From Tissierellia bacterium (GTDB lineage Bacteria; Bacillota; Clostridia; Tissierellales; Sedimentibacteraceae), in contig JAAYRW010000089.1 in the NCBI GenBank assembly GCA_012518555.1, positions 1 through 35,644 on the forward strand: a stretch of 35,644 nucleotides of DNA. Reading direction: 5' to 3'. Shown here piece after piece: positions 7,018 through 15,224 of this stretch. The notes below the pieces were generated by a model that worked only from the letters and a program-made list of their open reading frames with translations, made no database searches and was not told where the DNA came from. Position numbers and translations under genes: made by a program. The first letter of the stretch is position 1. Each line of letters begins with the position of its first letter.

Positions 7018-9077
7018 TTGTCAATTTGCCATTCAGGAACTAAGGGGGCAATACCTCGTTTTTCATAGGAAGTCGTACCTGAAGGGAAGGTACCGTCTTC
7101 CATTCCTTTAAAAGCACTTACGGGAAGTTCATCACCTTCATTTCTTGCCATTACTCGCTGTATATTTTTTACGAAATCCGGTTCATCTTTAATTGCTAGT
7201 TTCTCTTCTTCTGCCTCTGCCCATTGGGAAGGTACCTTAACTTTTATTAATGCATCTATTGATTTGCTAACTGCACTTTTGTTTTTCTCAACTATATCTG
7301 AGCCTTTATTGCCGTACATAGTTTCAATATCATTTTTTAAATAGTTTAAAGCTTGATCTACAGGTAGTACATTTGCTAATTTGAAAAATACAGCTTGCAT
7401 TACCATATTTATTCTGTTTCCTAATCCTACATCAGAAGCAATTTCCATAGCATCTATAATATAAAAGTCTATATTGTTTTTTGCTATATATCTTTTAATA
7501 GGGGCAGGAAGTTTTTCATCTAATTCATTTTCACTCCAAGGACAGTTTAATACAAAAGTACCACCCTTTTTCAATCCTTTCAGCATATCATAATGGCATA
7601 AGAAGGACTTATTGTGGCATGCAATATAATCTGCATTAAATACTAAGTAGGGTGAAAGTATAGCTTCCTTGCCAAATCTTAAATGAGATATAGTAGTTCC
7701 TCCAGATTTTTTACTATCGTAGGAGAAATATCCCTGAACGTGTAGCTTAGTATTATCTCCAATAATTTTAATAGCTGTTTTATTGGCTCCTACTGTACCG
7801 TCGGACCCTAAACCGTAGATACGACAGCTTATAGTACCTTCAGGACTTGTATTTACAATATCTTCTTCTGGAAGGGAAGTATTAGTTACATCATCAACTA
7901 TTCCTATGGTGAAATTATCCTTCGGTTCACTTTTCTTTAGATTTTCAAATACAGCTATTATTTGCGGAGGTCTTGTATCTTTTGAGGAAAGACCGTATCT
8001 ACCTCCTACTATAAGGGGAGGGCTATCATAGTTTTTATATGCTTTAACTAGGTCTAAGTAAAGAGGTTCTCCAGGAGAGCCCGGCTCTTTAGTTCTATCT
8101 AATACGGCAATTTTTTTAACTGTAAGGGGAATCGCCTCTAATAAATGTTTTTCAGAAAAGGGTCTATACAAATGTACCGTAATTAATCCTAACTTTTCAC
8201 CTTTTGTCTTTAGATAATTAATCGTTTCTTTAATAGTATCTGTTACAGAACCCATTGCTACAATTATATATTCTGCATCCTTATCTCCATAGTAGTCAAA
8301 TAATTTATACTTTCTGCCGGTTACTTGAGCAAGTTTATCCATATTGGATTGAACAATATCCGGTACTGCTAAGAAGTATGGATTTTGACTTTCCCTTTGT
8401 TGGAAGTATATATCCGGATTTTGAGCAGTACCTCTTATTACGGGATGTTCCGGGTTAAGTGCCCTATTTCTAAATTCCTCCAAAGCTTTATAATCGATTA
8501 ATTTTTTGATAACTTCATAATCAATTTTTTCGATTTTTTGTATTTCATGAGAAGTTCTGAATCCGTCGAAAAAATGAATGAAAGGAATTCTAGATTGGAT
8601 TGCCGACAAATGGGCTATAACGCCTAAATCCATAGTTTCCTGTACGTTGGAAGAAGCAAGTAGTGATACACCTGTTTGACGGCAGGCCATAACATCCTGA
8701 TGGTCACCGTAAATTGAAAGTGCATGGCTTGCAATAGCTCTTGCCGCTACATGAAGAACACCTGGCAATAATTCTCCTGCCATTTTGAACAAGTTAGGAA
8801 TCATTAATAGTAATCCTTGGGATGCTGTATAAGTACTTGCTAGGCTGCCTGCTTGCAGTGCTCCTCTCATTGTACCTATGGCACCGGCTTCTGACTGCAT
8901 TTCTATAACTTTAACTTCTTGATCAAAAATATTTTTCTTACCATGTGCTGACCATTGATCAACTTCTTCCGCCATTGGAGTTGACGGAGTAATAGGAAAG
9001 ATGGAAGCTACTTCAGTAAAAGCGTAGGATGCATGAGCAGCAGCTTTATTTCCGTCCATAGATTCAAATTTATTCAT
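6903..9077 (-). CDS. nifJ: N-terminal PFOR reading frame (domains I-IV) with a frameshifted tail
   Basis: The 724-codon frame starts at an ATG with AAAGGAG just upstream. It contains the pyruvate-binding and pyrimidine-binding halves: FPITPSTPMAE near residues 28-38, EMQSEAGAIG with the conserved active-site glutamate, then the transketolase-C-like, gamma-subunit-like and linker domains. Residues 1-688 are PFOR; the last 36 residues are out-of-frame translation of thiamine-domain DNA. Translation to the 6903 stop would give a protein with no Fe-S domain and no thiamine-binding GDG region. It is probably non-functional. Confidence 0.7.
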   Translation of the reverse strand: MNKFESMDGNKAAAHASYAFTEVASIFPITPSTPMAEEVDQWSAHGKKNIFDQEVKVIEMQSEAGAIGTMRGALQAGSLASTYTASQGLLLMIPNLFKMAGELLPGVLHVAARAIASHALSIYGDHQDVMACRQTGVSLLASSNVQETMDLGVIAHLSAIQSRIPFIHFFDGFRTSHEIQKIEKIDYEVIKKLIDYKALEEFRNRALNPEHPVIRGTAQNPDIYFQQRESQNPYFLAVPDIVQSNMDKLAQVTGRKYKLFDYYGDKDAEYIIVAMGSVTDTIKETINYLKTKGEKLGLITVHLYRPFSEKHLLEAIPLTVKKIAVLDRTKEPGSPGEPLYLDLVKAYKNYDSPPLIVGGRYGLSSKDTRPPQIIAVFENLKKSEPKDNFTIGIVDDVTNTSLPEEDIVNTSPEGTISCRIYGLGSDGTVGANKTAIKIIGDNTKLHVQGYFSYDSKKSGGTTISHLRFGKEAILSPYLVFNADYIACHNKSFLCHYDMLKGLKKGGTFVLNCPWSENELDEKLPAPIKRYIAKNNIDFYIIDAMEIASDVGLGNRINMVMQAVFFKLANVLPVDQALNYLKNDIETMYGNKGSDIVEKNKSAVSKSIDALIKVKVPSQWAEAEEEKLAIKDEPDFVKNIQRVMARNEGDELPVSAFKGMEDGTFPSGTTSYEKRGIAPLVPEWQIDNCMLLPCLILLMPKDEVLRGLTLCLKMPQSLDWDYKLE

Positions 9078-9238
9078 ATATTTCTCCTTTTTTAAAATTG
9101 TCTTAAAATAGTTTTTCCCTCATGAATAGAAATATTCTAAAAAGAATTACATCATCTAAAGCAACATAAATTTTAACTTTAGTCATATTATTATATATAA
9201 TTAATAATTTTAACATAATAATTTTAATATATTTTTTA

Positions 9239-9267
9239 TAGACAAAGGATTAGTTCTATAGTATAAT
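9239..9267 (+). promoter_or_regulatory. Sigma-A promoter for the NSS transporter
   Basis: TAGACA (9239-9244), 17-bp spacer, perfect TATAAT (9262-9267). Confidence 0.75.
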
Positions 9268-9274
9268 GTGGATA

Positions 9275-9286
9275 CGTTTGCAAACG
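9275..9286. promoter_or_regulatory. Perfect 12-bp palindrome CGTTTGCAAACG, putative operator
   Basis: The palindrome starts 7 bp after the -10 box, so it would overlap the transcription start, the position of a repressor site. A near copy (CGCTTGCAAACT) lies downstream of the alcohol dehydrogenase promoter at 34041-34052. The regulator is unknown. Confidence 0.5.
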
Positions 9287-9433
9287 GAAGATAATGACAA
9301 CGATTACAAGTTGTATTTTTCAAGGAAACAATCCGATAAAATTTTAAAAATCATCAGAAGGCTGTTCTTTAGTTTTGTTGTGAACATCTGAGTATGACAT
9401 TTTATTTTTATTAAAATGAAGGGAAGGTGTAGC

Positions 9434-10909
9434 ATGGAACAAGAAAAAAGAGGTCAATGGGGTAGTAATTTTGGTTTTTTAATGGCAGCAATAGGTTCTG
9501 CAGTAGGTTTAGGAAATATCTGGGGGTTTCCTTATAAGATGGGAGCTAACGGAGGATTTGCTTTCTTAGTAGTATACCTTTTTTTAGTTGTTTTTGTGGG
9601 ATTTGCAATTATGTTGGGTGAGTTGGCTCTAGGGCGAAAGACAGGTATGGGTGTTGTTGGAACCTATAAGACTTTAAGTAAAAAGTTCGCTTGGGTAGGC
9701 TGGATAGGATTTCTTTCGGGATTTTTCATTTTATCCTTTTACAGTGTTTTAGGAGGATATACCCTACGTTACTCGTTAGGATTTATATTAGAGCTTTTAA
9801 GTAGTGGCACCGGATTTGGAGGAATGGGAAGTGGTGAATTCTTCGGTTCCTTAATCGTTAGCGGAGGAACTAACCTTTTGTATCACGCAATATTTATGTC
9901 GCTGACTATTTCCATCGTAATGGGCGGTATTTCTGGTGGTATTGAAAGATTTACTAAAGTAGCTATGCCTGCATTGTTCATTATGCTTTTAATAGTAATT
10001 ATTAGAAGTCTAACTTTAGAAGGTTCCATGGTAGGTGTAGAGTTTATGCTTGCTCCTAATTTCTCCGCTTTTTCTGAAATAGGATTTATGAGAGTGTTGA
10101 AAACAGCAGCAGGTCAGATGTTTTTCTCCTTGTCTCTAGGTATGGGTTGTATGATTACTTATGGATCCTATCTTAGCAAGCATGAAAATTTAGAGAAAAA
10201 TGCTATGATTATTCCTATTGCTGATTCAATTTTCGCTATATGTGCCGGATTAGCAGTAATGCCTGCCGTTGGTGCCTTTATGTATCAAGGAGTTGAAGGG
10301 ATTTCCTTTGGCCAAGGACCAGGTCTTCTATTTGTAACCTTGCACCAGGTTTTTAGTGTTGGTATGGGTGGATTTGTTGGAAATTTATTTGGTTTCCTAT
10401 TCTATTTCTTAGTGTTTATAGCGGCAATAACATCAGCTATTTCTCTTTTAGAGGTTTGTGCTGCATTCTTTATTGATAGACGTGTTGAAAAAGGTTTAGA
10501 CCCTGATCGTAAGAAACTTACTATAGTCGTAGGATTTATAGTTTTTCTAGTAGGTGTTTTAGTATGTCTTGACGGACTTGGTTCAGGTGTGGCAGGTGGT
10601 GCAGCCATAGATCCGCCAGGTGTTATGTTTGGAATGAAGGATATACGTGTTGCATTTGGATCTTGGTTAGATTTTTATGATATGATTGCTGAAGGTATAT
10701 TCATGCCTTTAGGTGCAATTTTGATGTCTGTTCTAATAGGCTGGGTTTTAGGCACAAATGTTGTTAAAGAAGAAGTAGAATTAACCCCTGACGTTCAACT
10801 GAAAGCCTATAAGTTTTGGGAAATTTGCTTTAAATTCATTGTACCTATTGGAATGTGCTTTGTATTGATGGGGCAATTGGATGATTTCTTTGGATTAGGG
10901 ATATTCTAA
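9434..10909 (+). CDS. Sodium-dependent transporter, neurotransmitter:sodium symporter (NSS/SNF) family
   Basis: A 491-residue inner-membrane protein with about 11-12 hydrophobic helices. The first helix has the family signature, including AAIGSAVGLGNIWGFPY and then NGGFAFLVVYL, which contributes the Na+ and substrate sites in LeuT/MhsT-type transporters. Bacterial members import hydrophobic or aromatic amino acids with Na+, which suits an amino-acid-fermenting anaerobe; the substrate cannot be read from the sequence. The ATG at 9434 is preferred to the upstream in-frame ATG at 9416 because GGGAAGGTG lies 4-12 nt before it and the protein then begins with the usual cytosolic EKRGQWGS segment. 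It is a single-gene unit with its own promoter and a strong terminator. Confidence 0.92.
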   Translation: MEQEKRGQWGSNFGFLMAAIGSAVGLGNIWGFPYKMGANGGFAFLVVYLFLVVFVGFAIMLGELALGRKTGMGVVGTYKTLSKKFAWVGWIGFLSGFFILSFYSVLGGYTLRYSLGFILELLSSGTGFGGMGSGEFFGSLIVSGGTNLLYHAIFMSLTISIVMGGISGGIERFTKVAMPALFIMLLIVIIRSLTLEGSMVGVEFMLAPNFSAFSEIGFMRVLKTAAGQMFFSLSLGMGCMITYGSYLSKHENLEKNAMIIPIADSIFAICAGLAVMPAVGAFMYQGVEGISFGQGPGLLFVTLHQVFSVGMGGFVGNLFGFLFYFLVFIAAITSAISLLEVCAAFFIDRRVEKGLDPDRKKLTIVVGFIVFLVGVLVCLDGLGSGVAGGAAIDPPGVMFGMKDIRVAFGSWLDFYDMIAEGIFMPLGAILMSVLIGWVLGTNVVKEEVELTPDVQLKAYKFWEICFKFIVPIGMCFVLMGQLDDFFGLGIF

Positions 10910-10922
10910 CTAATAATATATA

Positions 10923-10954
10923 ACAAAAAAGAGCACAGCTGTGCTCTTTTTGTT
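10923..10954. terminator. Strong bidirectional terminator between the NSS and yitT-type genes
   Basis: Near-perfect palindrome with core GAGCACAGCTGTGCTC (10931-10946), flanked by A6 on the left and T5 on the right. It gives a stem with a T tract in either direction and touches the stop codon of the minus-strand gene. Confidence 0.9.
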
Positions 10955-11804
10955 AAAACTTTGAAAATCCGAAACCATAAACTTCATGAACATTTCTCAC
11001 TATTACAAAGACATCCGGGTCAATATGTTTCAACTGTTTTTTTAGAGTGTAGTATTCCTTTCTATCTAATATTGTAATTACAATATTTTTGTCTTCATTT
11101 GTGTATCCACCTTGAGCTTTATAAATCGTTACACCTCTATCTAATTTAGCAAAGATATAGTCCTTTATTTCATTGTATTTATTTGAAATGATAACAACTT
11201 CATTTTTAACGGAAAAACCGTCAATAAAATAATTGACCACGACTCCGTTTAAAAACCAACCGAATGCTCCGGCAATACCAGTTTGAATTCCATATGTGAA
11301 GAAAGCAAAGACAACTACGATTATATCTGCTGCCATGAGACCTCTGCCCATATCTAAATTGAAATATTTATTTAATATTTTAGCAACAATATCCGTTCCT
11401 CCAGTTGATGCATTTTGATTAAAAACTATTGAAAGTCCTACGGCAGATATGACTATACCACATATTAAATTCAGCAGTAGCTCATCTGTTACAGGATTTA
11501 GTACAGGTAAAAATACTTCCATCAGATACATAAATAAGGACAGTGAAATTACAGAAAAAATTGTCTTAAAGCCAAATTCACTGCCTAATAAAATAAAACC
11601 CATAATAAATAATATCAAGTTTAAAAACAAATTTATAAAAGAAATGGGTATGTTTATATAATTATTTAAAACAATGGAGAGTCCAGATACTCCACCAGCT
11701 GCTAAGTTTTCCGGTACCATGAAATAATAAATTCCCAAAGCTACCAAGAAAGAACCTATAGCTATAAGTATGTATTCCTTTATAGATCCTTTAATAATAA
11801 TCAC
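10953..11804 (-). CDS. YitT family membrane protein (DUF161 + DUF2179)
   Basis: A 283-residue protein with about five to six hydrophobic helices over residues 8-200. The conserved AAGGVSGLSIVLN follows the first helix and NASTGGTDIVAKIL is in the middle. The C-terminal soluble DUF2179 domain (about 222-278) has the typical DRGVTIYKAQGGYT motif. The biochemical role of the family is unknown. The start is uncertain: the only in-frame standard start is a GTG at 11804, which directly follows the GGAG of GGAGGTG, so that motif could not serve it. An AAAGG 10 nt before the GTG, inside the end of rnz, may serve instead, or initiation may occur at one of three ATT codons just downstream. It lies 6 nt after the RNase Z stop, so the genes are co-transcribed. 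Confidence 0.88.
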   Translation of the reverse strand: MIIIKGSIKEYILIAIGSFLVALGIYYFMVPENLAAGGVSGLSIVLNNYINIPISFINLFLNLILFIMGFILLGSEFGFKTIFSVISLSLFMYLMEVFLPVLNPVTDELLLNLICGIVISAVGLSIVFNQNASTGGTDIVAKILNKYFNLDMGRGLMAADIIVVVFAFFTYGIQTGIAGAFGWFLNGVVVNYFIDGFSVKNEVVIISNKYNEIKDYIFAKLDRGVTIYKAQGGYTNEDKNIVITILDRKEYYTLKKQLKHIDPDVFVIVRNVHEVYGFGFSKF

Positions 11805-11810
11805 CTCCGA

Positions 11811-12716
11811 CTAGCCTTTAAGTGTTTTTTTCATTAAATCCTTTCCTACAACAGTATTTTCAAATATTTCTGTAGCAAAATTTATATATTTATCGGGAAA
11901 AGGCATTGAAGGACTGAAATGAGTAAGCCATAATTCTTTTGCATTTGCATTTAATGCCATAGTTGCAGCTTCAGAAAAAATCATGTGCATCTTTTCTACA
12001 GCTCCATCAAGAAGAGCATTATCTCCGTACATTCCCTCACATATGAACAAATCAGAATCTTTAACAATTTTATCTATTGCTTTTACAGGTCGCGTATCTG
12101 TTACGTAAGAAATTTTAATAGGCTTTCTGGGACTTCCCAAAACCATTTCCGGTTTAATTGTCCTATTATCTATAACTACTTCTTCACCATTGTGAAGGTT
12201 CTTCCAATACTTAACCGGAATATTAAGTTTCTTAGCTTTTTCCGGTTTAAATCGAGGCCTTAAATTAAGTTCAAAGCTGTAACCTAAACAATTTATATGG
12301 TGCTTTAATGGAATTGAAGTGATTTTCAAACCTATCTGTTGAAATTCTTGTGATTTTGTATCGTGGAGTTCCCAAATATTTACTTGAAAGGGAAGGAAGC
12401 CGCAAACAACTAACAATGAGTTTAAAATATGTGTACTTCCCCTAGGAGCTATAATATTTACAGGAGCTGTTCTTCCACTATTGCCTATAGTTAGCAAAAG
12501 TCCCGGCAGCCCTGTAATATGGTCTGCATGACAATGGGTTATTAAGATTGTATCAATTTTATTCATACTTAACTTACCCTTGTGTAGGGAAACTTGAGTA
12601 CCTTCTCCACAGTCAATAAGGATTGATTTTCCCTTGTACTCTATAAGACAAGAAGCCAAGTACCTGTTAGGCAAGGGAACCATGCCTCCCGTACCTACTA
12701 AAGTTACATTTATCAT
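11811..12716 (-). CDS. rnz: Ribonuclease Z (tRNA 3' processing endonuclease)
   Basis: This 301-residue metallo-beta-lactamase-fold nuclease removes 3' trailers from tRNA precursors. The zinc-binding motif is HCHADH at residues 61-66, a variant of the usual HxHxDH signature, followed by ITGLPGLL. The N-terminal VTLVGTGG and ILIDCGEGTQ segments are typical. Downstream metal ligands and substrate-arm features are visible (LKHHINCLGYSFE, YVTDTRP, HFSPSMPF). The ATG at 12716 is chosen over an upstream one at 12752 because AAAGGTGAT lies at the right distance and the conserved domain starts immediately. The length matches bacterial short-form RNase Z. A yitT-type gene follows in the same unit. Confidence 0.93.
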   Translation of the reverse strand: MINVTLVGTGGMVPLPNRYLASCLIEYKGKSILIDCGEGTQVSLHKGKLSMNKIDTILITHCHADHITGLPGLLLTIGNSGRTAPVNIIAPRGSTHILNSLLVVCGFLPFQVNIWELHDTKSQEFQQIGLKITSIPLKHHINCLGYSFELNLRPRFKPEKAKKLNIPVKYWKNLHNGEEVVIDNRTIKPEMVLGSPRKPIKISYVTDTRPVKAIDKIVKDSDLFICEGMYGDNALLDGAVEKMHMIFSEAATMALNANAKELWLTHFSPSMPFPDKYINFATEIFENTVVGKDLMKKTLKG

Positions 12717-12854
12717 TTTATCACCTTTTTCTGAAGTAGTTACATTATACATAGTAATGATATATTTTTCAATAATTATGTAATATTTAGTTATTATTTA
12801 CATCCAAGCGAAAAACAAGAAAAATATACGCTCTCGGTTTCGGTCACCAATAAT

Positions 12855-13808
12855 TCAAAGCTCAAAAATAATTAACATAAGAATACATATTACAACTGAT
12901 ATTATAGCCTGTATAAATTTATAAAAAATATAATTCTTAACTTCTAAATGAAAATCATTAATAACTGCCATGGTTTGGAAAACTATTGAAAGACCGGAGA
13001 AACTTATAAGGAAATTAATAATTATTAATTTTACTTGTAGGGGTAGATCTGATAGGGCAACTGCACTACAGCCGTTAGTTACTTCCAAGATCCCTACAGT
13101 CATTGAATGGATAATATGGTTTAATCCTGGATTAAGGGAAAAAAACTTTTCAGTTATAGTAAGGCTGTTGATGAAAAAGTTTGAAAGAACAGAAAATATT
13201 ACTATTACACCACCTACAGACAGTATGGAAGTAACAGCTTTATAAATTGATGAATTAAAAGCCTTGTAAAATGACAGGCTTTTTTGATTTATAATAACCT
13301 TATAAGGATTATATATTTCCTTCTTCATAAGAATTCCTATAAGAATTGCACTTAGCAGGTGGGGGACTGCAATATATAAAGATAAATTCATATTTCCCAA
13401 CATTGAAAAGGCTACTGCTCCTGCAATAAACTGAAAGCTGCAATTATTAGTAAAAGTAACTAATGAATTAGCTTCTCGGTCATTGATTCTTTTGTAAGAG
13501 GCCATTGAATTTACGGTCATGGCACCGGAGGGATAACCGGCTACAAAACTTATAAAGTAGGGAATGAGAGCATACTTGCTGTTAAATATACGGCTGGATA
13601 TAAAAGACAGTCTATCGGATAGTCTGTACAAAAAATTGTATTGAAGCAATATATTTGATAAAATAGACATGGGAAGAAGGTAGGGAACTATGTTGTAGGC
13701 CCATATGTTAACACCCTGGAAAACCCCTTCTGATACCATGTTAGGTTTCATAATAAACAATAAAATTAATAATAAAATAGTAATAGGAATAATATTTCTT
13801 CTTAACAT
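12855..13808 (-). CDS. ylbJ: YlbJ-like sporulation integral membrane protein (nucleoside-recognition/Gate fold)
   Basis: A 317-residue membrane protein with about eight hydrophobic helices. The characteristic small-residue motif GYPSGA (residues 91-96) and the polar NNCSFQFIAG stretch (121-130) match the YlbJ/nucleoside-recognition group. In Bacillus, YlbJ is needed for late spore development. It is shorter than Bacillus YlbJ, mainly in the termini. Its neighbour tmcAL (ylbM) is also linked to ylbJ in Bacillus, which supports the name. The ATG at 13808 is preceded by AGGGGGTG, but that ribosome binding site lies in the 3' arm of a hairpin (see 13811-13849), so translation may be controlled or the hairpin may attenuate read-through from tmcAL. 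Confidence 0.72.
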   Translation of the reverse strand: MLRRNIIPITILLLILLFIMKPNMVSEGVFQGVNIWAYNIVPYLLPMSILSNILLQYNFLYRLSDRLSFISSRIFNSKYALIPYFISFVAGYPSGAMTVNSMASYKRINDREANSLVTFTNNCSFQFIAGAVAFSMLGNMNLSLYIAVPHLLSAILIGILMKKEIYNPYKVIINQKSLSFYKAFNSSIYKAVTSILSVGGVIVIFSVLSNFFINSLTITEKFFSLNPGLNHIIHSMTVGILEVTNGCSAVALSDLPLQVKLIIINFLISFSGLSIVFQTMAVINDFHLEVKNYIFYKFIQAIISVVICILMLIIFEL

Positions 13809-13810
13809 AA

Positions 13811-13849
13811 AAACACCCCCTATCCATTTTATTGTACAAGGGGGTTTTA
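13811..13849 (-). terminator. Hairpin between tmcAL and ylbJ that overlaps the ylbJ ribosome binding site
   Basis: Read on the minus strand, the 7-bp stem ACCCCCT (13845-13839) / AGGGGGT (13821-13815) has a 17-nt loop and is followed by GTTTTT. That is a terminator-like shape. The 3' arm is the same AGGGGG that would pair with 16S rRNA for ylbJ. Confidence 0.6.
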
Positions 13850-13859
13850 TATGCTTATC

Positions 13860-15056
13860 TTATGAAATATATACTGCGTTTTCCCTGTATTCACTATTGA
13901 TTTTCCTGTTTTCCAATGGTAGATAGTAAATGTCGGAAGCTTTTTTAGTGAGATTAAAAACAGGCAATTCTTCAGGATTTAAATTATACTTTTTATAATC
14001 AGAATACCTGTTAACAACCTTTGTTTCCTTATTTTTAGCATACTTGATTATATCTCTTCCTCTATCGTTAAAGGCCAAAACTTTTACATAGTCTGTCGAG
14101 TGGGATAGAAATGTATTTATATCTGATTTACTTATACTAAGCAAAATATTTAAAAGACACCTTCTAACTTTTGAATAAGTATATCTTTTAGATTTAAGAG
14201 ACATTATAAATTCATCAACATTATTATATTTAAAAACATTGGCAAGAATCTTATTATCCAACCCTTCCTTAACTTCGTAGATTTCATCTAAGGAGCTGCC
14301 TAAGTCAATTATTTTGTAGTACAAATAATCAATATAATTATCTAAAGTATTAAATTTCTTATGTTGGCTATAAAAGTCCTCAATAGATTGAAAACTTTTT
14401 TCAGTAAGTTTAAGATTACTATAATTTCCTTCCAAAATTCCTTTTCTAATGGCAGTTGCACTGTGAAAACTCTCTGAAATTACAGTATCGTTGTAGTTCA
14501 TTCCCAAACGCTTCACTGGGTAGAAATCTATATTTAAATTTAATTTTATGGCACTTTTGATATATTCTACAGCCAAAACATTATTAGGCATGTAGACAGC
14601 TTCTGCATCTCCCAATATAGATTTAAGGGAATTAGTCATAGCATTTCCGTAAGAAATTCCTTTTTTCATTTCCTTTCTTACTCTTGCATTAAATTCAGGC
14701 AGCAATTGGGCATTTGCAATTTTTTTAAGAAGCTCAAGTCTATCATTTTCACAGCCAAAACTTATGGAATTAATACGTAGTTTGCTAAGTTCTCTAATAG
14801 CTGCAAAACTAAAGATTTCTGCGTTCTGACATGAAAAGGGCATAGGAAGTTCAATAACAATATCTGCCCCTCCATATATTGCAGCTTCTGCCCGCTTAAA
14901 CTTATCTATAATTGCAGGTTCCCCTCGCTGAACATAATTTCCGCTCATTACAACGGCAATCCCATCACATCCCGATAATTCCCTTGCTTTTTTCAGCTGA
15001 TATTCATGCCCAGCATGAAATGGATTATATTCCGCCACAACACCAGTTATTTTCAT
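13860..15056 (-). CDS. tmcAL: tRNA(Met) cytidine acetate ligase TmcAL (YlbM)
   Basis: TmcAL forms N4-acetylcytidine at the wobble base of elongator tRNA-Met, using acetate and ATP. The 398-residue protein shows the nucleotidyltransferase signature YNPFHAGH at residues 10-17 with the two HxxH histidines. It then shows VVMSGNYVQRGEPAI, KFKRAEAAIYGGADIVIELP and FGCEN, all standard for the family. A start at 15056 is preferred to an upstream ATG at 15122 because the family begins MKITGVVAEYNPF and a GAGGGTGG run lies upstream. The acetate it uses would be abundant in an acetate-forming fermenter. It is followed by ylbJ 52 nt downstream. Confidence 0.93.
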   Translation of the reverse strand: MKITGVVAEYNPFHAGHEYQLKKARELSGCDGIAVVMSGNYVQRGEPAIIDKFKRAEAAIYGGADIVIELPMPFSCQNAEIFSFAAIRELSKLRINSISFGCENDRLELLKKIANAQLLPEFNARVRKEMKKGISYGNAMTNSLKSILGDAEAVYMPNNVLAVEYIKSAIKLNLNIDFYPVKRLGMNYNDTVISESFHSATAIRKGILEGNYSNLKLTEKSFQSIEDFYSQHKKFNTLDNYIDYLYYKIIDLGSSLDEIYEVKEGLDNKILANVFKYNNVDEFIMSLKSKRYTYSKVRRCLLNILLSISKSDINTFLSHSTDYVKVLAFNDRGRDIIKYAKNKETKVVNRYSDYKKYNLNPEELPVFNLTKKASDIYYLPLENRKINSEYRENAVYIS

Positions 15057-15160
15057 ACTACCACCACCCTCTAAGTAATGATTATACATATAATACCACA
15101 CAAACAGTATTTGTCTAATCATTTAAATAAATAAAGTGTTTCTAAATAATAGAAAGCAAA

Positions 15161-15200
15161 AAATTGTAGAAGTCTATTTAAAACTTCTACAATTTTTATT
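15161..15200. terminator. Bidirectional terminator at the end of the superoxide dismutase gene
   Basis: Perfect 13-bp stem AAATTGTAGAAGT (15161-15173) / ACTTCTACAATTT (15183-15195) with a 9-nt loop. T-rich tracts follow in both directions: TTTTTGC on the minus strand and TTATTTTA on the plus strand. Confidence 0.85.
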
Positions 15201-15224
15201 TTAAGGGAGGGACTGACATCAAAT

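Larger units (their letters stand above)
6025..9077 (-). pseudogene. nifJ: Pyruvate:ferredoxin (flavodoxin) oxidoreductase, disrupted by an internal out-of-frame deletion
   Basis: This locus encodes the single-chain PFOR that oxidises pyruvate to acetyl-CoA and CO2 and reduces ferredoxin. It is read in two frames that meet at about 7011-7017. The upstream frame gives a normal PFOR up to EWQIDNC (residue 688), where the first ferredoxin-domain cysteine stands. The homologous sequence then resumes in another frame at YAPSMPYSTNAEG, deep in the thiamine-diphosphate domain. By comparison with full-length PFORs (about 1170-1230 residues), some 150-170 residues are missing. These hold the two-[4Fe-4S] ferredoxin domain and the first cysteines of the proximal cluster. 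The deletion is not a multiple of three, so the upstream frame adds 36 unrelated residues and stops at 6903. An assembly or sequencing fault is an alternative explanation. As written, the product cannot pass electrons to ferredoxin. Confidence 0.85.
9078..9433. other. Divergent intergenic region between PFOR and the NSS transporter
   Basis: This 356-bp region is very AT-rich in its left two thirds. It must carry the PFOR promoter on the minus strand, where I see no convincing -35/-10 pair. The AAAGGAG ribosome binding site for PFOR is at its left end. The right third holds a clear promoter and palindrome for the transporter (separate entries). About 150 bp lie between the predicted transcription start and the transporter start codon. 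I see no open reading frame or recognised RNA in that leader. Confidence 0.6.

Noticed and set aside
9271..9284. Sigma-54 (-24/-12) promoters at GGATACGTTTGC and, near 34031, GGATATAAAACGCTTGC
   Set aside because: The spacing between the GG and GC elements is 8 and 13 nt, not the required 10, and both already lie downstream of good sigma-A promoters.
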